From Chitinophagales bacterium (GTDB taxonomy: Bacteria > Bacteroidota > Bacteroidia > Chitinophagales > CAIOSU01), in contig JBBDNB010000026.1 of assembly GCA_040877935.1 (NCBI GenBank), positions 1-64,000 on the forward strand: a stretch of 64,000 nucleotides of DNA, read 5' to 3'. Under the pieces are notes generated by a model, which saw nothing but the letters and a program-made list of their open reading frames with translations, was not told the DNA's origin and did no database searches. Position numbers and translations under genes: made by a program. Positions 61,552 through 64,000 of the stretch are shown here, one piece after another. How positions within the stretch are numbered: the stretch's first letter is position 1; each line of letters opens with the position of its first letter.

Positions 61552-62896
61552 CGAGGATATCTTCGTCCACATCAATGGCTCCAGTGATTTGGCCCAGGGC
61601 GTTGAGTGCCGTGCGAATGTCCAAAGCCAACAATTCGCCAGATACTCCGAATCCAATGGCATTCATAACTTCCTGTAGAGCTTTTTGGGATTTCTTTAGG
61701 GCTTCGTAATGGCGGGCATTATTGACCAGCACATCGTGTTCTTCGGTTTGCTTTGCGGCCATTAAATCGTAGAGCGCAGCTTTCACTTTTTCGGTATCGG
61801 TCTCTTTTTTATTGCTGATAAAAAGTACTTCGGGAATGCTTTTGAATTTATCCCGGGCTTTTTCCAAACCCAAAAGATCGGTTTTGGTGCCGATCAAAAG
61901 ATAGGGCAAAGGGCCAATCTCCAATTTTTCCAAATCGGCTTTTACGGTGTCCGCATCCATTTCCACGGTATCAAACAAATAGAGCAAAACAGCAGAGCTT
62001 TTGATTTTTTCCATAGTGCGCTCCACCCCGATTTTCTCAATGGCATCCGATGCCTCGCGAATCCCTGCAGTATCGATCAGGCGGAAAAGTACGCCCTCAA
62101 TATTCAGCACTTCCTCTATGCTGTCGCGCGTTGTTCCGGCAATATCGGAAACAATGGCGCGCTCCTCGTCCAGCAGATTGTTCATCAAGGTGGACTTGCC
62201 CGCATTGGGGCGTCCGGCAATTACGGTATTGACACCGTTTTTCAGCACATTACCCAATTGAAAGGATCGAATCAGTTTTTGGGTCAGGCTTTGTATTTCC
62301 TCCACCAATTTCACCAACTCATCCCGATTGGCAAATTCCACATCTTCTTCTGAAAAATCCAGTTCCAATTCTATCATGGAAGCAAAGTGGATCAACTGCT
62401 CGCGTAGGTTTTTGATTTTCCCGGAAAAGCCACCCCGCATTTGATTCAAGGCCATTTGTTGGGAAGCTGCTGAATTGGATTCTATCAAATCGGCCACCGC
62501 TTCTGCCTGTGATAAATCGATGCGGCCATTCAGGAAAGCGCGCATGGTAAATTCGCCAGGGCCTGCCATTTTCGCTCCCTGATCCAGCAAAACCTGCACC
62601 ACTCGGCTCACGATATAGGGCGAACCGTGGGTAGAGATTTCAATGGAATCTTCCGTGGTATAGGATTTGGGCGCGCGAAAAACTGCCAGCATCACTTCAT
62701 CAATGATTTCCTCGCCTTCTTTGATAAAGCCATAATGCAAAGTATGCGAGGCCACTTTGCTCAAATCTGCTCCCTTGAAAACCGACTGCACGATTTTGAA
62801 AGTATCCGGTCCGCTTACACGCACCATACTCACCGCGCCTACTCCAGAGGGGGTGGCCTGTGCTACTATGGTCGATTCCAGATCAGGTTGCATCAT
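61517..62896 (-). CDS. mnmE: tRNA modification GTPase MnmE
   Basis: A 459-residue GTPase that, with MnmG, modifies U34 of tRNAs. The N-terminal formyl-THF domain (IVAQATPSGVGAVSMVRVSG), the helical domain with the inserted G domain (GRPNAGKSTLMN, DIAGTTRDS, DTAGIR, TKTDL in place of NKxD) and the C-terminal FCIGK, whose cysteine is catalytic, are all present. Its 3' end overlaps the attachment-like repeat, and the CIGK motif is retained in both copies. Two consecutive ATG codons are possible starts (62896, 62893). Confidence 0.97.
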   Translation of the reverse strand: MMQPDLESTIVAQATPSGVGAVSMVRVSGPDTFKIVQSVFKGADLSKVASHTLHYGFIKEGEEIIDEVMLAVFRAPKSYTTEDSIEISTHGSPYIVSRVVQVLLDQGAKMAGPGEFTMRAFLNGRIDLSQAEAVADLIESNSAASQQMALNQMRGGFSGKIKNLREQLIHFASMIELELDFSEEDVEFANRDELVKLVEEIQSLTQKLIRSFQLGNVLKNGVNTVIAGRPNAGKSTLMNNLLDEERAIVSDIAGTTRDSIEEVLNIEGVLFRLIDTAGIREASDAIEKIGVERTMEKIKSSAVLLYLFDTVEMDADTVKADLEKLEIGPLPYLLIGTKTDLLGLEKARDKFKSIPEVLFISNKKETDTEKVKAALYDLMAAKQTEEHDVLVNNARHYEALKKSQKALQEVMNAIGFGVSGELLALDIRTALNALGQITGAIDVDEDILGTIFGKFCIGK

Positions 62897-62900
62897 AATG

Positions 62901-62908
62901 CAAAGTTA
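62901..62908 (-). promoter_or_regulatory. -7 box of mnmE, 4 nt before the start codon
   Basis: On the minus strand TAACTTTG is a perfect TAnnTTTG box ending 4 nt before the first ATG of mnmE, the same spacing as for thyA and the response regulator. Confidence 0.5.
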
Positions 62909-63031
62909 GCTTGAAATAAGTGAAATTGTTGAAAAAGGCGTAAGTGAGTGCACAAGTTCAGTCAAAAGCTACCCAATTCTTTAGTGCACTTAAAACTTTA
63001 GCACACTTTAGGCACTGATTACTGAAAACAT

Positions 63032-63039
63032 TAGCTTTG
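63032..63039 (+). promoter_or_regulatory. -7 box of glpD
   Basis: TAGCTTTG, a perfect TAnnTTTG box, 36 nt before the ATG at 63076. Confidence 0.5.
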
Positions 63040-63075
63040 CAGCAAAATTCAAGTGCTGCCACTTACACACATCCT

Positions 63076-64000
63076 ATGAGTACATTTTCTGCCAATAAAA
63101 GAGCACAATATCTATCAAAATTACAATCCCAAACCTTTGATTTGCTGGTGATTGGCGGAGGCATTACCGGTGCCGGTGTTGCACTCGATGCCATCAGCAG
63201 GGGACTGTCGGTAGCACTGATTGAAAAAGATGATTTTGCAGCCGGTACCAGCAGCAAATCCACCAAGCTGATTCACGGTGGACTGCGCTACCTCAAGCAA
63301 CTGGAATTTTCACTGGTTAGGGAAGTAGGTAGGGAACGTGCAATTATTCACCGCAACGCCCCGCATATCGTAATTCCAGAAAACATGCTGTTGCCCATTG
63401 TAAAAGACGGGGCACTGGGAAAGAAAACCACATCACTTGGCCTGTATGTGTATGATCGGCTGGCAGGAGTGCGCAAGGAAGAGCGCAGGAAAATGCTTTC
63501 GGCCAAAAAAACAGCTAAGAAAGAACCACTACTTAGAACGGATATTCTCAAAGGCGGAGGCATCTATAAAGAATACCGCACTGATGATGCCCGCCTGGTT
63601 GTGGAGGTGTTGAAATCTGCTGTTGAGCGGGGCACTTTGGCTTTAAACTACACAAAGGCCAATGCTTTTATTTATGAAAATAAAAAAGCGGTAGGTATTG
63701 AAGCCACTGATACTTTGAGCGGAGAAAAAATGGAAATCCGCGCAGCAAAGATCATCAATGCTGCCGGGCCCTGGGTGGATGAGTTGCGCAGGATTGACAA
63801 ATCCATGAACAAAAAGCGCCTGCACCTGACCAAGGGCGTACACCTTGTGGTTCCTTTTGAAAAACTGCCACTCAAGCAAAGCATCTATTTTGACATTGAA
63901 GACGGACGAATGATGTTTGCCATTCCACGGGGAAAAGTAACCTACCTGGGAACTACCGATACCAATTACAATGCAGATATTGACAGCCCCGACACCAGCA
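63076..64000 (+). CDS. glpD: Glycerol-3-phosphate dehydrogenase (FAD), partial at window end
   Basis: The first 308 residues of an aerobic, FAD-dependent glycerol-3-phosphate dehydrogenase, which oxidises glycerol-3-phosphate to dihydroxyacetone phosphate and passes electrons to quinone. The FAD fingerprint is VIGGGITGAGVALDAISRGLSVALIEKDDF (about residues 25-54), followed by GTSSKSTKLIHGGLRYLKQ, IINAAGPWVDELRR and LTKGVHLVVPF. I chose the ATG at 63076 (MSTFSANKRAQYLSK). The gene runs off the end of the window and is incomplete here, not truncated by mutation. It is divergent from mnmE. Confidence 0.94.
   Translation, partial: MSTFSANKRAQYLSKLQSQTFDLLVIGGGITGAGVALDAISRGLSVALIEKDDFAAGTSSKSTKLIHGGLRYLKQLEFSLVREVGRERAIIHRNAPHIVIPENMLLPIVKDGALGKKTTSLGLYVYDRLAGVRKEERRKMLSAKKTAKKEPLLRTDILKGGGIYKEYRTDDARLVVEVLKSAVERGTLALNYTKANAFIYENKKAVGIEATDTLSGEKMEIRAAKIINAAGPWVDELRRIDKSMNKKRLHLTKGVHLVVPFEKLPLKQSIYFDIEDGRMMFAIPRGKVTYLGTTDTNYNADIDSPDTS

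Overview
This window is ordinary chromosome from a member of the phylum Bacteroidota, probably a Saprospiria- or Chitinophagia-like lineage (the class is a guess). The evidence is a moderate, AT-leaning base composition, promoters of the TTTG-N20-TAnnTTTG type, several large secreted proteins with type IX secretion (T9SS) C-terminal sorting domains, the IPExxxVDY-pyk pair, a Bacteroidota-type MotA/TolQ-ExbD-ExbD operon, and two-component-propeller sensor kinases.

Layout. 1-12.3 kb: an unknown protein, an Mpo1-like membrane protein, an MscS channel, a GNAT-like protein, PriA (with one zinc site apparently lost), an OprO/P-type porin, an RND/MMPL exporter and the thyA-folA pair. A perfect REP-like palindrome lies between the porin and the exporter. 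12.3-24.3 kb: a PAP2 phosphatase, two paralogous outer-membrane barrels, a trypsin-like protease, clpS, ligA, a pterin dehydratase, then IPExxxVDY-pyk-M42 peptidase divergent from acpP-fabF. 24.3-40.1 kb: a UPF0060/TauE/DoxX membrane operon, an efflux adaptor plus TolC pair without a permease, tadA, superoxide dismutase, the proton-channel/ExbD operon, tRNA-Ser(GGA), TatD, polysaccharide deacetylase, gltX, a ParE-type toxin-antitoxin pair, 3-hydroxyacyl-CoA dehydrogenase and guaB-pheS.

40.3-55.3 kb is a surface and secretion cluster, nearly all on the minus strand: five proteins with T9SS sorting tails, a lipoprotein with an HExxH motif and a FISUMP-like domain, and two tail-fibre/YadA-like proteins, one ending in an S74 autochaperone. 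One regulator-like gene inside it is frameshifted. At 55.6-59.4 kb a propeller histidine kinase and a NarL-type response regulator follow. Copies of a 16-bp palindrome (TCATTG-N4-CAATGA) lie in front of both genes and in front of the divergent surface operon, suggesting an autoregulated circuit.

The most striking locus is at 60.25-61.55 kb. A mobile mystery protein A/B pair (HTH regulator plus Fic-domain protein) sits exactly between the 3' end of mnmE and a degenerate 36-bp direct repeat of that 3' end. This is the attachment geometry of SGI1-type genomic islands, reduced to about 1.2 kb with no integrase. Its promoter is a textbook Bacteroidota promoter covered by three 19-bp operators spaced exactly 33 bp apart. 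The window ends inside glpD.
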